NCBI RefSeq assembly: GCF_000399685.1
Contig: NZ_KB976987.1
Location: 3,639,943 to 3,703,942 of the forward strand
Length of the DNA: 64,000 nt
Reading direction: 5' to 3'
Source of the DNA: Acinetobacter pittii ANC 4050
Lineage (GTDB): Bacteria > Pseudomonadota > Gammaproteobacteria > Pseudomonadales > Moraxellaceae
Part shown: piece by piece, positions 44,250 through 54,901 of the stretch
Layout: every line of letters starts with the position of its first letter
Position numbering within the stretch: the stretch's first letter is position 1
The notes under the pieces: generated by a model
Seen by the model: only the letters and a program-made list of their open reading frames with translations
The model's database searches: none
Told to the model about the DNA's origin: nothing
Made by a program: the position numbers and the translations under genes

Positions 44250-46085
44250 ATGTCAGATATCAAAAATCTCCGTAATATCGCAATTATTGCGCACGTCGAC
44301 CACGGGAAAACCACACTTGTCGATAAACTACTTCAGCAATCTGGTGCTCTCGGTGAACGAGCAGGCGAGATTGAGCGTGTCATGGACTCAAATGCGCTTG
44401 AAAGTGAACGTGGTATTACCATTCTTGCAAAAAACACTTCTATTACTTGGTTAGATAAACGTACTGATACAACTTACCGTATCAATATCGTGGATACCCC
44501 GGGACACGCCGACTTCGGTGGTGAAGTAGAACGTGTAATGTCGATGGTTGACTGCGTATTACTTTTAGTTGACTCTCAAGAAGGCCCAATGCCACAAACT
44601 CGTTTTGTGACACAAAAAGCCTTTGCTCGTGGTTTAAAACCAATTGTTATTATTAACAAAGTAGACAAACCAAGTGCGCGTCCAGATTGGGTTATTGATC
44701 AAGTATTTGATTTATTTGATAACCTTGGTGCAACTGATGAGCAATTAGATTTCCCAATCGTTTATGCATCAGGTTTACGTGGTGTAGCGGGTCCTGCTCC
44801 TGAAGAACTTGCAGAAGACATGACTCCGTTGTTTGAAACGATTGTAGACATCGTTGAACCACCAGCAGTTGATGTTGATGGTCCATTCCAAATGCAGATT
44901 TCATCACTTGACTATAACAGCTTCGTAGGTGTTATCGGTGTTGGTCGTATTCAACGTGGTTCAGTAAAATTAAATACTCCTGTTACTGTAATTGACAAAG
45001 AAGGCAATACACGTAACGGTCGTATCTTAAAAATCATGGGTTACCATGGTTTAGAGCGTATCGATGTTGAATCAGCATCTGCTGGTGATATCGTATGTAT
45101 TACTGGTATCGACGCACTTAACATTTCTGACACGATTTGTGATCCGAAAAATGTTGAAGCATTACCAGCTTTATCTGTAGATGAACCTACAGTATCTATG
45201 ACTTTCCAAGTAAACAACTCTCCGTTTGCTGGTAAAGAAGGTAAATTCGTAACTTCACGTAATATCCGTGAACGTCTTGACCGCGAATTAATTCATAACG
45301 TAGCGTTACGTGTTGAAGATACTGACAGTCCAGACCGTTTCAAAGTATCTGGCCGTGGTGAACTTCACCTTTCAGTTTTAATTGAAAACATGCGTCGCGA
45401 AGGCTTTGAAATGGGCGTATCACGTCCACAAGTAATCATCAAAGAAATTGATGGTGAAAGACAAGAGCCTTACGAAAACGTAACTTTTGACGTTGAAGAA
45501 CAGCATCAAGGCGCTGTAATGGAACAAATGGGTCACCGTAAGGGCGAGATGACCAATATGGAAGTTGACGGTAAAGGCCGTATCCGTATTGAAGCAACTG
45601 TACCTTCACGTGGTTTGATCGGTTTCCGTTCTGAATTCTTGACCATGACTTCTGGTACAGGGATCATGACTTCAAGCTTCTCGCATTATGGTCCTGTTAA
45701 ACAAGGTACTGTTGCGAAACGTCAAAACGGTGTATTGATTTCTATGGTTCAAGGTACTTGCTTGGGCTATGCATTGTTCAGCTTACAAGACCGTGGTCGT
45801 TTGTTCGCTAAACCACAGTTGGAAGTTTACGAAGGTATGATCGTGGGTATTAACTCTCGTTCAGACGATATGGTTGTAAACCCGACTAAGGCGAAACAAT
45901 TAACTAACGTTCGTGCATCTGGTACAGATGATGCTTTAACTTTAGTACCTGCAATTGAATATACGCTTGAACAAGCGCTTGAATTCATTGAAGATGACGA
46001 ATTAGTTGAAGTAACACCTAAATCAATTCGTATCCGTAAGCGTTACTTGACTGAAAATGAACGTAAACGTAACCGTGATAAATAA
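44250..46085 (+). CDS. typA: Ribosome-associated GTPase TypA/BipA
   Basis: A 611-residue translational GTPase that binds the 70S ribosome and helps 50S assembly and stress or cold adaptation in characterised species. G-motifs: [14 protein letters not shown] (P-loop), [12 protein letters not shown] (switch I), [15 protein letters not shown] (switch II) and [11 protein letters not shown] (NKxD). The C-terminal EF-G-like domains III and V and the BipA-specific CTD ([17 protein letters not shown] at the end) are complete. No strong ribosome site precedes the ATG. It is a single gene with its own terminator. Confidence 0.97.
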   Translation: MSDIKNLRNIAIIAHVDHGKTTLVDKLLQQSGALGERAGEIERVMDSNALESERGITILAKNTSITWLDKRTDTTYRINIVDTPGHADFGGEVERVMSMVDCVLLLVDSQEGPMPQTRFVTQKAFARGLKPIVIINKVDKPSARPDWVIDQVFDLFDNLGATDEQLDFPIVYASGLRGVAGPAPEELAEDMTPLFETIVDIVEPPAVDVDGPFQMQISSLDYNSFVGVIGVGRIQRGSVKLNTPVTVIDKEGNTRNGRILKIMGYHGLERIDVESASAGDIVCITGIDALNISDTICDPKNVEALPALSVDEPTVSMTFQVNNSPFAGKEGKFVTSRNIRERLDRELIHNVALRVEDTDSPDRFKVSGRGELHLSVLIENMRREGFEMGVSRPQVIIKEIDGERQEPYENVTFDVEEQHQGAVMEQMGHRKGEMTNMEVDGKGRIRIEATVPSRGLIGFRSEFLTMTSGTGIMTSSFSHYGPVKQGTVAKRQNGVLISMVQGTCLGYALFSLQDRGRLFAKPQLEVYEGMIVGINSRSDDMVVNPTKAKQLTNVRASGTDDALTLVPAIEYTLEQALEFIEDDELVEVTPKSIRIRKRYLTENERKRNRDK

Positions 46086-46104
46086 TTTTTCTTAACTGAA
46101 AAAG

Positions 46105-46137
46105 AAAAAACCGCTAAATTAATTTAGCGGTTTTTTT
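46105..46137 (+). terminator. typA terminator
   Basis: AAAAAACCGCTAAATT and AATTTAGCGGTTTTTTT form a long stem with a T-tail. The following 46140-46339 spacer holds no gene that I can see. Confidence 0.92.
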
Positions 46138-46339
46138 AATCGTTTATTTGAAATTAAATTAGGCTTAAAATCATATTTTTCTTGTAAGAGAATATGTTGT
46201 TAAAGTGTGAAATAGCTTTCTTTTTTTGATAAAAATATTAAATTATCAATATCATGGCGAGTACTATCTAATCCGATAAGATGCCAATGAAAAAGAAAAA
46301 TATGATGTATTTCGACCCCCGACATCTGGAGATGTTTAG

Positions 46340-46771
46340 ATGAGTATTATTCAAGAATTTAAAGAATTTGCCATTAAAGGCAATATGATGGATTTAGCCA
46401 TTGGTGTGATTATTGGTGGTGCTTTTGGCAAAATCGTGGACTCTTTAGTTAAAGATATCATCATGCCGCTTATCACTGTAATTACTGGTGGTGGTGTTGA
46501 TTTCTCTCAAAAGTTTATTGTGTTAGGTTCAAACCCTAACAATTTACAATCTTTAGATGCCTTACAAAAAGCAGGTATCAACGTATTAACTTATGGTAAC
46601 TTTCTCACCATTCTAATTAACTTCCTGATTTTAGCTTGGGTTGTATTCTTGATGGTGAAATTATTAAACAGACTTCGCCGTGATAAGAATGAGCCAGAAG
46701 CTCCAGCTGCAACTCCTGAAGATGTTCAGTTATTGCGTGAAATTCGTGATGAGTTGAAAAAACAAGCTTAA
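46340..46771 (+). CDS. mscL: Large-conductance mechanosensitive channel
   Basis: A 143-residue inner-membrane channel that opens under osmotic downshock. The N-terminal amphipathic helix and first span, [39 protein letters not shown], include the pore-lining hydrophobic gate; the second span is [24 protein letters not shown], followed by the cytoplasmic helix. Length is typical. The ribosome site GGAG (46328-46331) lies in the loop of a short inverted repeat ACATC/GATGT, which is weak and probably incidental. Confidence 0.96.
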   Translation: MSIIQEFKEFAIKGNMMDLAIGVIIGGAFGKIVDSLVKDIIMPLITVITGGGVDFSQKFIVLGSNPNNLQSLDALQKAGINVLTYGNFLTILINFLILAWVVFLMVKLLNRLRRDKNEPEAPAATPEDVQLLREIRDELKKQA

Positions 46772-46784
46772 TAAAATTTGAAAT

Positions 46785-46815
46785 AAAAAACGGTACCAAG
46801 AGTACCGTTTTTTAT
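46785..46815 (+). terminator. mscL terminator
   Basis: AAAAAACGGTAC, a short loop and GTACCGTTTTTT with further T. Confidence 0.9.
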
Positions 46816-46907
46816 TAATGAGTATTTTATGCTGAACTATAGATATTGTTAAAATTATCAAAGTACAGATATGCTTAATTGCGTATATTTAAAAAGGATA
46901 TAAATAA

Positions 46908-47249
46908 ATGAATCAGCTTTTTGTGTATGGCACTTTATGTCCAAATCAAGCAAACGCTCATATTTTAGAGCAGATTGGTGGTGACTGGACGAAAGCAAGT
47001 GTACGAGGAGTGATCCATATTTTAGATTGGGGGCCAGATAAAGGTTTAAAAGCGCTTGAGTTAGATTCGCAAGCAGATTGGGTGGAAGGTTATGTGTTTA
47101 GCACAGAAAAACTTACCGAAAACTGGCAGATGCTAGATGATTTTGAAGGTTTTCAATATCAGCGTGTAATCGCAGATGTAAAACTAGAATCAGGAGAAAT
47201 CATTAAAGCTTGGACCTATCAAATGAATGTTCATGCTAAAAATATTTAA
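46908..47249 (+). CDS. Gamma-glutamylcyclotransferase-like (AIG2/BtrG fold) protein
   Basis: A 113-residue cytoplasmic protein. The start LFVYGTLCPNQANAH carries the YGTL substrate-binding motif and LDDFEGFQYQRVIADV the glutamate of the family's catalytic position. Members act on gamma-glutamyl amines or amides, but many small bacterial versions are uncharacterised. An AAAAAGGATA ribosome region precedes the ATG. It is a single gene between the mscL terminator and the LamB-like porin gene. Confidence 0.85.
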   Translation: MNQLFVYGTLCPNQANAHILEQIGGDWTKASVRGVIHILDWGPDKGLKALELDSQADWVEGYVFSTEKLTENWQMLDDFEGFQYQRVIADVKLESGEIIKAWTYQMNVHAKNI

Positions 47250-47448
47250 ATTAAAAAATTATTTTATAACTATCGTTTTACTTTTTTGATGTAATTTTTA
47301 GGAAATAAAATATTTAAGGCTCTATTTGAGCCTTTTCAAATTAGTCTAATACTCTCCAATTTATTTCTCATAACTAAACCTCCTTTTATCCAACCTTGCT
47401 TGGAATATAAGTAAGCGTGGAAAACTCACGCTTAAAAAGGAATTTTAA

Positions 47449-48630
<1,182 letters not shown>

Positions 48631-48641
48631 ATTTAAAAGAT

Positions 48642-48667
48642 AAAAGAGGTTGATAATGACCTCTTTT
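48642..48667 (+). terminator. Terminator of the LamB-like porin gene
   Basis: AAAAGAGGT, eight-base loop, ACCTCTTTT with partial T-tail. Confidence 0.75.
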
Positions 48668-48729
48668 GTTGAGTAACTAGGCTATCGTTTATTAAGTTAA
48701 ATTATCTTTATAGAGAGCTTGAGAGGAAA

Positions 48730-49020
48730 CTATCGTAAGCTACCCATTCTGAATTTAACTTCTAAAAGATGATAGCCAAATTGGCTTTTGATTGGACCTT
48801 GTAGCACACGTTCAGCAGCTGTAAAAACAACTTTATCAATAACAGGCACCAATTGCCCTTTTTTGACTTCGCCAAGTTCACCACCACGCTTTGCCGAGTT
48901 ACAGGTAGAATATTGTTTAGCAAGCTTGGCAAAATCAGCACCACTTTGTAGCTTCTTTTTTAGCTGTTCGGCTAAGTCTTTATCTTTGACTAAAATATGT
49001 CGGACAATTGCTGTTTGCAT
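48730..49020 (-). CDS. ppiC: Parvulin-type peptidyl-prolyl isomerase
   Basis: A 96-residue cytoplasmic protein consisting of one parvulin domain, as in E. coli PpiC. The core QTAIVRHILVKDKDLAEQL, FAKLAKQYSTCNSAKRGGELGEVKKGQLVPVIDKVVF and IKSQFGYHLLEV include the family His, Cys and Phe positions. It catalyses cis-trans isomerisation of proline peptide bonds. I start at MQTAIVRHILV (49020) with GGAGG eight bases upstream. mutM ends 20 bases upstream on the same strand, so they may form an operon. Confidence 0.93.
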   Translation of the reverse strand: MQTAIVRHILVKDKDLAEQLKKKLQSGADFAKLAKQYSTCNSAKRGGELGEVKKGQLVPVIDKVVFTAAERVLQGPIKSQFGYHLLEVKFRMGSLR

Positions 49021-49039
49021 GTTGTCTTCCTCCAAAAAA

Positions 49040-49864
49040 TTAAGGCTTTCTCAGCTTTTTAAGCGGTTGGCACTGTGGGCAAAATACGCTGGCACGCTGA
49101 CCAAGTTTCAAGTTTTCTAATGGGGTTTCACAGTTAACACACATTTCTCCAGCACGACCATAAGCAAGCAATGTTTGCTGGAAATAACCATTTTCTCCCA
49201 TGGCATTGCTGTAGTCTCGTAAAGTCGAGCCACCCAACTCAATTGCCGACTTTAAAATACGTTTAATCTCGACAACCAGTTTCTCAATTTGTTGCATGCT
49301 TAAGTCACCAGCGGGCTGGGCTGGGTGAATACCCACATTAAACAAGCTTTCGGTTGCATAGATATTGCCTACACCGACTACAACATGGTTATCCATAAGT
49401 GCAATTTTTATGCCGACAGCTTTGTTTTTAAGTTTGGAAGCTAGATATTCTGCATGAAAGTCGTTACTTAAAGGTTCAGGCCCTAAAGTATCTATCAGTT
49501 TGCCTTGAGTTTCTGGGTTAAGCCAAAGAATACAGCCAAAACGACGTGGGTCATGATAGCGTAACTGTTGATCTTCAAATTGAATAATCAGATGATCATG
49601 TTTTCTCAGTTCATCGTTCGGTTGACACAGGCGAAAGCTACCTGACATTCCTAAATGCCAAAGCATTTGATCTTGTTCAAATTCTGCCAAAATATATTTT
49701 GAACGTCGATTTAAGCCAATCAGACGTTGTCCAACAAGTTTTTGAACATCATCTGGTATAGGCCAACGTAAACTTGGGTTACGTACCTCTATACTTTGAA
49801 CTTTTTGATTCAATAGCGGAAATAAACTGGTTTTGGTTGTTTCGACTTCGGGTAACTCAGGCAT
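49040..49864 (-). CDS. mutM: Formamidopyrimidine/8-oxoguanine DNA glycosylase
   Basis: A 274-residue bifunctional glycosylase/AP-lyase that removes oxidised purines such as 8-oxoguanine. The catalytic N-terminal proline follows the Met in MPELPEVETTK, which fixes the start at 49864 (an upstream in-frame start would bury it). The helix-two-turn-helix (GVGNIYATESLFNVGIHP) and the zinc finger CVNCETPLENLKLGQ...FCPQC are complete. It is divergent from the 3-methyladenine glycosylase gene with 75 bases between starts, making a base-excision-repair pair. Confidence 0.96.
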   Translation of the reverse strand: MPELPEVETTKTSLFPLLNQKVQSIEVRNPSLRWPIPDDVQKLVGQRLIGLNRRSKYILAEFEQDQMLWHLGMSGSFRLCQPNDELRKHDHLIIQFEDQQLRYHDPRRFGCILWLNPETQGKLIDTLGPEPLSNDFHAEYLASKLKNKAVGIKIALMDNHVVVGVGNIYATESLFNVGIHPAQPAGDLSMQQIEKLVVEIKRILKSAIELGGSTLRDYSNAMGENGYFQQTLLAYGRAGEMCVNCETPLENLKLGQRASVFCPQCQPLKKLRKP

Positions 49865-49939
49865 GCCAACTCGCAGAATTAACAGATATACTGGATTAAT
49901 CAAGTATAACGTGTGGTATGTAATATTTCAGAGATTACT

Positions 49940-50506
49940 ATGTCAGATATTTTACCATTAAGCTGGTTTCAACGTGAAACCTCAGAAGTGGCTTATGATT
50001 TAATCGGTTGCGTATTGTGTAAGCGGCAATCTGATGGTCAAGTCATCCGCTCTACAATTAGTGAAACAGAAGCTTATTTGGGTGTTCGCGATAAAGCTTG
50101 CCATAGCTACAATGATAAACGGACAGCACGAACAGATGTAATGTATCGCCCTGGTGGTACGATTTATGTCTATTTAATTTATGGCATGTATGAAATGCTT
50201 AATCTTATTACTCAGACAGAAGGTATTCCTGAAGGGGTAATGATTCGTTCTGCATTTTTAAGTGGTGCTTCAACCAAAAAAGATTATAAGCTTTTGGCTG
50301 GACCGGGCAAATTGACCCGTTATTTAGGCATTGATCGATCTTTAAAAGGCCAGACTTTGGGTGAAGAATCTGGTTTGTGGGTGGAAGCAGCATCAACACA
50401 GCCAGAAGTGGTATTGACGCCACGTATTGGAATTGATTATGCCGAAGAGGCAAAAGATTGGCCTGAACGATATTGCTGGAAAGATCATCCATCTTTGAGT
50501 CGATAA
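49940..50506 (+). CDS. mpg: DNA-3-methyladenine glycosylase (AAG/MPG type)
   Basis: A 188-residue glycosylase of the eukaryote-like AAG family that excises alkylated purines and hypoxanthine. The active-site glutamate region is STISETEAYLGVRDKACHSY, the nucleotide-flipping tyrosine region MYRPGGTIYVYLIYGMYEMLNL, and VMIRSAF and LLAGPGKLTRYLGID follow. I start at ATG 49940 (MSDILPLSWF). The divergent mutM suggests a shared repair function or a shared promoter region, but no LexA- or Ada-like site is evident. Confidence 0.9.
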   Translation: MSDILPLSWFQRETSEVAYDLIGCVLCKRQSDGQVIRSTISETEAYLGVRDKACHSYNDKRTARTDVMYRPGGTIYVYLIYGMYEMLNLITQTEGIPEGVMIRSAFLSGASTKKDYKLLAGPGKLTRYLGIDRSLKGQTLGEESGLWVEAASTQPEVVLTPRIGIDYAEEAKDWPERYCWKDHPSLSR

Positions 50507-50639
50507 TTTTAATCTGGAAGTAAATTTTTGGATATTGATGAGGATTGTTCCAGATTTACAACAATACAGACCGAATTCAATAGCCAGACAAGACACTGCT
50601 TTTGTTATCATAACTACAATATAAACAAAGGAAATAAGC

Positions 50640-52769
50640 ATGTCATTATTACGCTTAGACCGACTTCATTACTGTATTTTGATGAGTATGGGCTGTATTT
50701 CTAGCCCGATTGTGTGGGCAGAAGACTTAAATTCAGACGTGGCCAAATTGCCAACTTTACATGTGGAAGCGACACGTACCGATACAACCTATTTGCAAAC
50801 ACCAGCTTCGGTTTTTCGAATAGATGCACCTCAAGCTGATACTTCTTCACAAGTAAATTTAACTGAAGTTGTGAAGGGTGTCCCGAGTTTACAGCTTCGC
50901 AATCGTGAAAATTATGCTCAAGATTTACAACTGTCTATGCGTGGTTTTGGTGCACGTTCTACTTTTGGTGTCCGTGGTATTCGTCTATATGTGGATGGTA
51001 TTCCTGCGACAATGCCAGATGGACAAGGCCAAACGTCTAATATCGATTTAAGTAGTTTGGATCATGTTGAAGTTCTAACAGGACCTTTTTCTTCACTTTA
51101 TGGAAACTCATCGGGCGGGACAATTTTAACGACTACTAAAGAAGGGCAAGGGAAGGACTCAATTGAGCTGAGCTATTCGGGAGGCAGCCACGATAAAAGC
51201 AGAGCAGGACTCGTGCTACAAGGCGGGGCAAAGGGCGCGAATGAACCAAGCTATGTTATTAGTTCATCATATTTCGATACGGATGGTTACCGAGAACATA
51301 GCGGTGCAGAAAAAGTATTAAACAATGCAAAGCTCAGTTGGAATCTTGATGATGGTAGTAAAATCAACTGGGTGACCAACTATGTCAAAATCCATGCAGA
51401 CGATCCGCAGGGCTTGACCCGTGATCAGTGGAATGCCAATCCGAAGCAACAAGTCCCATTTTTAAAGCAATTTAATGTCCGTAAAGATATTGAGCAGACT
51501 CAAACGGGTGTGACTTGGTCTAAACCGATTAATGACCATAATGAGCTTTATGCGATGGCATATTTAGGTAATCGCCAAGTGACTCAATATCAATCTATTC
51601 CTAAGTCAACACAAGATGCGAATGTAAACCATGCGGGTGGAGTGATTGATTTTGAGCGTAATTATTATGGTGCCGATTTCCGTTGGACAGGTAAAGAGTT
51701 GCTTTCAAATACCACTGTAAGCGTTGGTGTTGCACTTGATGCAATGGATGAAGACCGTAAAGGTTTCGAAAACTTTAATTTAGTAAACGGTCAGCCTTCT
51801 TATGGCGTCAAAGGTAATCTACGCCGTGATGAAGACAATACTTTGTGGAATATTGACCCCTATTTGCAAGCTTCATGGCAGTTCTTACCAACATGGCGTT
51901 TAGATACAGGTGTACGCTATAGCAATGTCCACTATAAGTCGGAAGATAACTATTTAAGCAATGGCGATGATAGTGGTAAGACTGATTATAATAAAGTTTT
52001 ACCTTCTACTGCTTTAAGCTGGCAAATTATACCTGAGCTTATGGCCTATGTAAGTTATGCCAAAGGCTTTGAAACACCCACTTTTACTGAAATGGCATAT
52101 CGACCAGACGGCAAAAGTGGTTTTAATTTTGATTTAACGGCATCAACAAGCGATACCTATGAAACGGGCTTAAAATCACAAAACTATTTAGGTGATTTTA
52201 CTTTGGCGGTATTCCAGACTAAAACCAAAGATGACATCGTTTCTGCTGGAAGCTCAAATGGCCGATCAACTTTCCGCAATGCAGATAAAACCTTGCGTGA
52301 GGGGGTAGAATTTGCATGGAATAAAAAGTTATGGAGAGATTTAACAGCGACTGCAAGCTATACATATTTAGATGCAACTTTTGATGCTGATATTCCAGCT
52401 TTAGGGAATATTGCTCAAATTCCATCAGGCAATGCCATTCCTGGAATTGCCAAAAACCAAGCTTATGCCTCTTTGGCTTGGCAGCCATCGCACGGTCTAT
52501 ATGGTGGTGTAGATGTACAGTATATGGATAAAGTATACGTGAATGATACCAACAGTGACGCAGCACCGAGCTACAGTGTAACCTCAGCTAATGTTGGTTA
52601 TGTATGGGTAATGGGCGATTGGAAAGTGAATAGCTTTGCCCGTGTCGATAACCTATTTGATAAAAACTATGCAGGTTCAGTGATCGTAAATGATGGTAAT
52701 GGACGCTACTTTGAACCAGCGGATGGACGTAACTGGAGTGCAGGTTTACGTGTAATTAAGCAATTCTAG
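50640..52769 (+). CDS. TonB-dependent outer-membrane receptor
   Basis: A 709-residue receptor: signal peptide ending VWA at about residue 27, a TonB-box region (LPTLHVEATRTD), plug domain (about 55-170: SMRGFGARSTFGVRGIRLYVDGIPATMPDGQGQTSNIDLSSLDHVEVLTGP), and a 22-strand barrel ending with VIKQF. It imports a large ligand such as a ferric siderophore, in exchange for TonB energy. The flavin oxidoreductase gene starts only nine bases later, so the two are in one operon. I see no convincing Fur box in the 50507-50639 spacer, which leaves iron control uncertain. Confidence 0.88.
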   Translation: MSLLRLDRLHYCILMSMGCISSPIVWAEDLNSDVAKLPTLHVEATRTDTTYLQTPASVFRIDAPQADTSSQVNLTEVVKGVPSLQLRNRENYAQDLQLSMRGFGARSTFGVRGIRLYVDGIPATMPDGQGQTSNIDLSSLDHVEVLTGPFSSLYGNSSGGTILTTTKEGQGKDSIELSYSGGSHDKSRAGLVLQGGAKGANEPSYVISSSYFDTDGYREHSGAEKVLNNAKLSWNLDDGSKINWVTNYVKIHADDPQGLTRDQWNANPKQQVPFLKQFNVRKDIEQTQTGVTWSKPINDHNELYAMAYLGNRQVTQYQSIPKSTQDANVNHAGGVIDFERNYYGADFRWTGKELLSNTTVSVGVALDAMDEDRKGFENFNLVNGQPSYGVKGNLRRDEDNTLWNIDPYLQASWQFLPTWRLDTGVRYSNVHYKSEDNYLSNGDDSGKTDYNKVLPSTALSWQIIPELMAYVSYAKGFETPTFTEMAYRPDGKSGFNFDLTASTSDTYETGLKSQNYLGDFTLAVFQTKTKDDIVSAGSSNGRSTFRNADKTLREGVEFAWNKKLWRDLTATASYTYLDATFDADIPALGNIAQIPSGNAIPGIAKNQAYASLAWQPSHGLYGGVDVQYMDKVYVNDTNSDAAPSYSVTSANVGYVWVMGDWKVNSFARVDNLFDKNYAGSVIVNDGNGRYFEPADGRNWSAGLRVIKQF

Positions 52770-52778
52770 GAATTAAAA

Positions 52779-53888
52779 ATGGCAAAATTATTTGAAACGG
52801 TTAACTTTGGTTCACTACAACTGGTCAATAGAATTGTAATTGCTCCGATGTGCCAATATTCGGCAACAGATGACGGTGAAATTACCTATTGGCATGAACA
52901 GCAATGGGCAAATTATGCATTGTCTGGTGCAGGGCTCTGTATTGTGGAGGCGACTGCTGTACAGCCTGAAGGTCGAATTAGCTATGCTGACCTTGGACTG
53001 TGGAATGATCAGCAACGTGACCAAATCAAAACGTTGTTAGCTAAGGTTCATACACTTTCACCGATGCCATTTGGAATTCAGTTAGCACATGCAGGCCGTA
53101 AAGCATCTACTGAAAAACCGTGGTTAGGTAAAGGTCAGATTGCAAAAGATCAGCCTCATGGTTGGCAAACGGTTGCTCCAAGTGAAAGTACCTTTTCAGT
53201 GCATGATGCAGCGCCCCATGCTTTGACCATTGCTGAGATTAAACAAGTTCAACAAGACTTTGCTGCAGCTGCAAAACGTGCAGTAGAGGCTGGATTTGAG
53301 TTGATTGAAATTCATGCGGCGCACGGTTACTTACTACATCAATTCTTATCGCCAATTGCGAATCAGCGAACTGATGAATATGGCGGTTCTTTAGAAAACC
53401 GTATGCGTATGACCCTTGAGGTTCTTCAGGCAATTAAACTCGCTGTACCAGAAGGTTATCCTGTAGGTGTTAGATTGTCTGCGACCGATTGGTTAGAAAG
53501 TATTGAGCATTGGGATATTGAGTCTACAGTGGGTTTATCAAAAGCTTTAGAGCAATTGGGCGCAGCCTACGTGCATGTGTCTAGTGGTGGTTTGCACGAG
53601 CATCAATCTATTACGATTGGAGCCGGCTACCAAGTTCCTTTTGCTGAACAAGTCAAAAAGCATGTGTCTATTCCAGTCATTGCTGTAGGGTTAATTACTG
53701 AGCCAGACCACGCTGAACAAATTTTGGAAAACCAGCAAGCCGATGCTATTGGTCTTGCTCGTGCAATGTTATATGACCCAAGATGGCCTTGGCATGCAGC
53801 AGCCGCTTTAGGTGCAGAAGTTAAAATTGCACCTCAGTATTTGCGTTGCCAACCTCATGGATTAAAACAGCTTTTTAACTCTTTTTAA
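52779..53888 (+). CDS. NADH:flavin oxidoreductase, Old Yellow Enzyme family (YqjM/XenA-like)
   Basis: A 369-residue FMN-dependent TIM-barrel ene-reductase. The start KLFETVNFGSLQLVNRIVIAPMCQYSA, the FMN-contact histidine pair in GFELIEIHAAHGYLLHQFLSP, NQRTDEYGGSLENRMR and the C-terminal DAIGLARAMLYDPRWPWHAA are typical; MCQY holds the cysteine that distinguishes the YqjM/XenA group. It reduces activated C=C bonds and possibly nitro compounds or quinones. AGGA overlaps the upstream stop codon region, so it is co-transcribed with the TonB receptor. The physiological substrate may come through that receptor (inference). Confidence 0.9.
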   Translation: MAKLFETVNFGSLQLVNRIVIAPMCQYSATDDGEITYWHEQQWANYALSGAGLCIVEATAVQPEGRISYADLGLWNDQQRDQIKTLLAKVHTLSPMPFGIQLAHAGRKASTEKPWLGKGQIAKDQPHGWQTVAPSESTFSVHDAAPHALTIAEIKQVQQDFAAAAKRAVEAGFELIEIHAAHGYLLHQFLSPIANQRTDEYGGSLENRMRMTLEVLQAIKLAVPEGYPVGVRLSATDWLESIEHWDIESTVGLSKALEQLGAAYVHVSSGGLHEHQSITIGAGYQVPFAEQVKKHVSIPVIAVGLITEPDHAEQILENQQADAIGLARAMLYDPRWPWHAAAALGAEVKIAPQYLRCQPHGLKQLFNSF

Positions 53889-53944
53889 TTGTATTGGGCA
53901 AAGTCATCTTTGCCCATTTTTCTTTCGCTAAGTGAGGACGGTCA

Positions 53945-54868
53945 GTGGTTTTTCAGGTTATTTTACCTATCTTGATATTGCTATTGATGGGCTATATTTG
54001 TGTTCTCATCAAATTGGTAACACCTGAACAAATCAGGGCACTTAGCGCATTCGTAATTAAAATCTCCTTACCCGCATTTTTAATTCACTCATTGGCGAAT
54101 AAAAATTTACAAGATATTTGGCATCCCGCTTATTTTATTGCTTATGGCGGAGGGTCCTTAATTTTATTTTTCTTGGCTTTCATTCTCTATCGAAAATATT
54201 TTAAAAATAGCTTAACTCATAGCGCCGTCATCTCGATGGGTGCATCTATGTCCAATACTGGATTTATGGGAACGGCTATTTTGACCATGCTGATAGGTAA
54301 TCATGCTGCGATCTATATTTCTTTAACACTTATTATTGAAAATTTATTGATTGTCGCACTCATGTTGATTTTGGCCGAAGCTGGTTTACATCAACAACAA
54401 AATCTTTTGCCGCTTTTAAAACAGACTTTTTTAAACTTACTTAAGAATCCTGTCATTATTGCTATTTTGGTTGGGATGGGATGCATTCTTTTAGATGTTA
54501 ACCTTCCTACAACGCTTGATCAATCACTTGAGTTACTTGGGCGTACAGCTTCACCTTTGGCTTTGTTTGCCATTGGCGGAAGTCTAGTCGGTATTGGAAT
54601 TACAACAGTAAATATAGAAAGCGTTTTGTTGGCGATATTGAAAGTTATCCTCATGCCATCCGTGATTTTTTCACTCTTTTTGATCACTCCCAATGTAAGT
54701 CGTGAAATGCTTTATGCAGGAACATTAATTGCTGCTTTACCAATGCCGATTGCTTTTGGAATTTTTGGACAAGCCTATGGCTTAAATGAAAAAGCATTAA
54801 CACCGCTTATGATTAGTACGATTGTTGGTTTTATTGGTGTTAGCGGGCTGATTGCTTTGTGGTGGTAA
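53945..54868 (+). CDS. AEC-family membrane transporter (auxin efflux carrier type)
   Basis: A 307-residue membrane protein with ten predicted spans of the bile-acid/arsenite/riboflavin-like AEC fold (pin/YfdV relatives). The pattern ILLLMGYICVLIKLVTPEQIRALSAFVIKISLPAFLIHSLAN at the start, SMSNTGFMGTAIL in the middle and ALPMPIAFGIFGQAYGLNEKA in the second half fit the family. It starts with GTG at 53945, with GAGGA six bases upstream. Substrate unknown; organic anion or amino-acid export is common. Confidence 0.85.
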   Translation: MVFQVILPILILLLMGYICVLIKLVTPEQIRALSAFVIKISLPAFLIHSLANKNLQDIWHPAYFIAYGGGSLILFFLAFILYRKYFKNSLTHSAVISMGASMSNTGFMGTAILTMLIGNHAAIYISLTLIIENLLIVALMLILAEAGLHQQQNLLPLLKQTFLNLLKNPVIIAILVGMGCILLDVNLPTTLDQSLELLGRTASPLALFAIGGSLVGIGITTVNIESVLLAILKVILMPSVIFSLFLITPNVSREMLYAGTLIAALPMPIAFGIFGQAYGLNEKALTPLMISTIVGFIGVSGLIALWW

Positions 54869-54871
54869 AAG

Positions 54872-54891
54872 AAAAGCCCCATGAGGGGCTT
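54872..54891. terminator. Terminator shared by convergent genes
   Basis: AAGCCCC, loop ATGA, GGGGCTT lies between the convergent AEC and Sel1 genes, with A/T on both sides. Confidence 0.85.
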
Positions 54892-54901
54892 ATATCATTC
54901 A

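Noticed and set aside
46321..46342. Hairpin hiding the mscL ribosome binding site
   Set aside because: Only five base pairs (ACATC with GATGT) around a four-base loop; too weak to expect control.
50507..50639. Fur box ahead of the TonB receptor
   Set aside because: Only a short GTTAT-C-ATAAC element is present; it does not approach the 19-bp Fur consensus.
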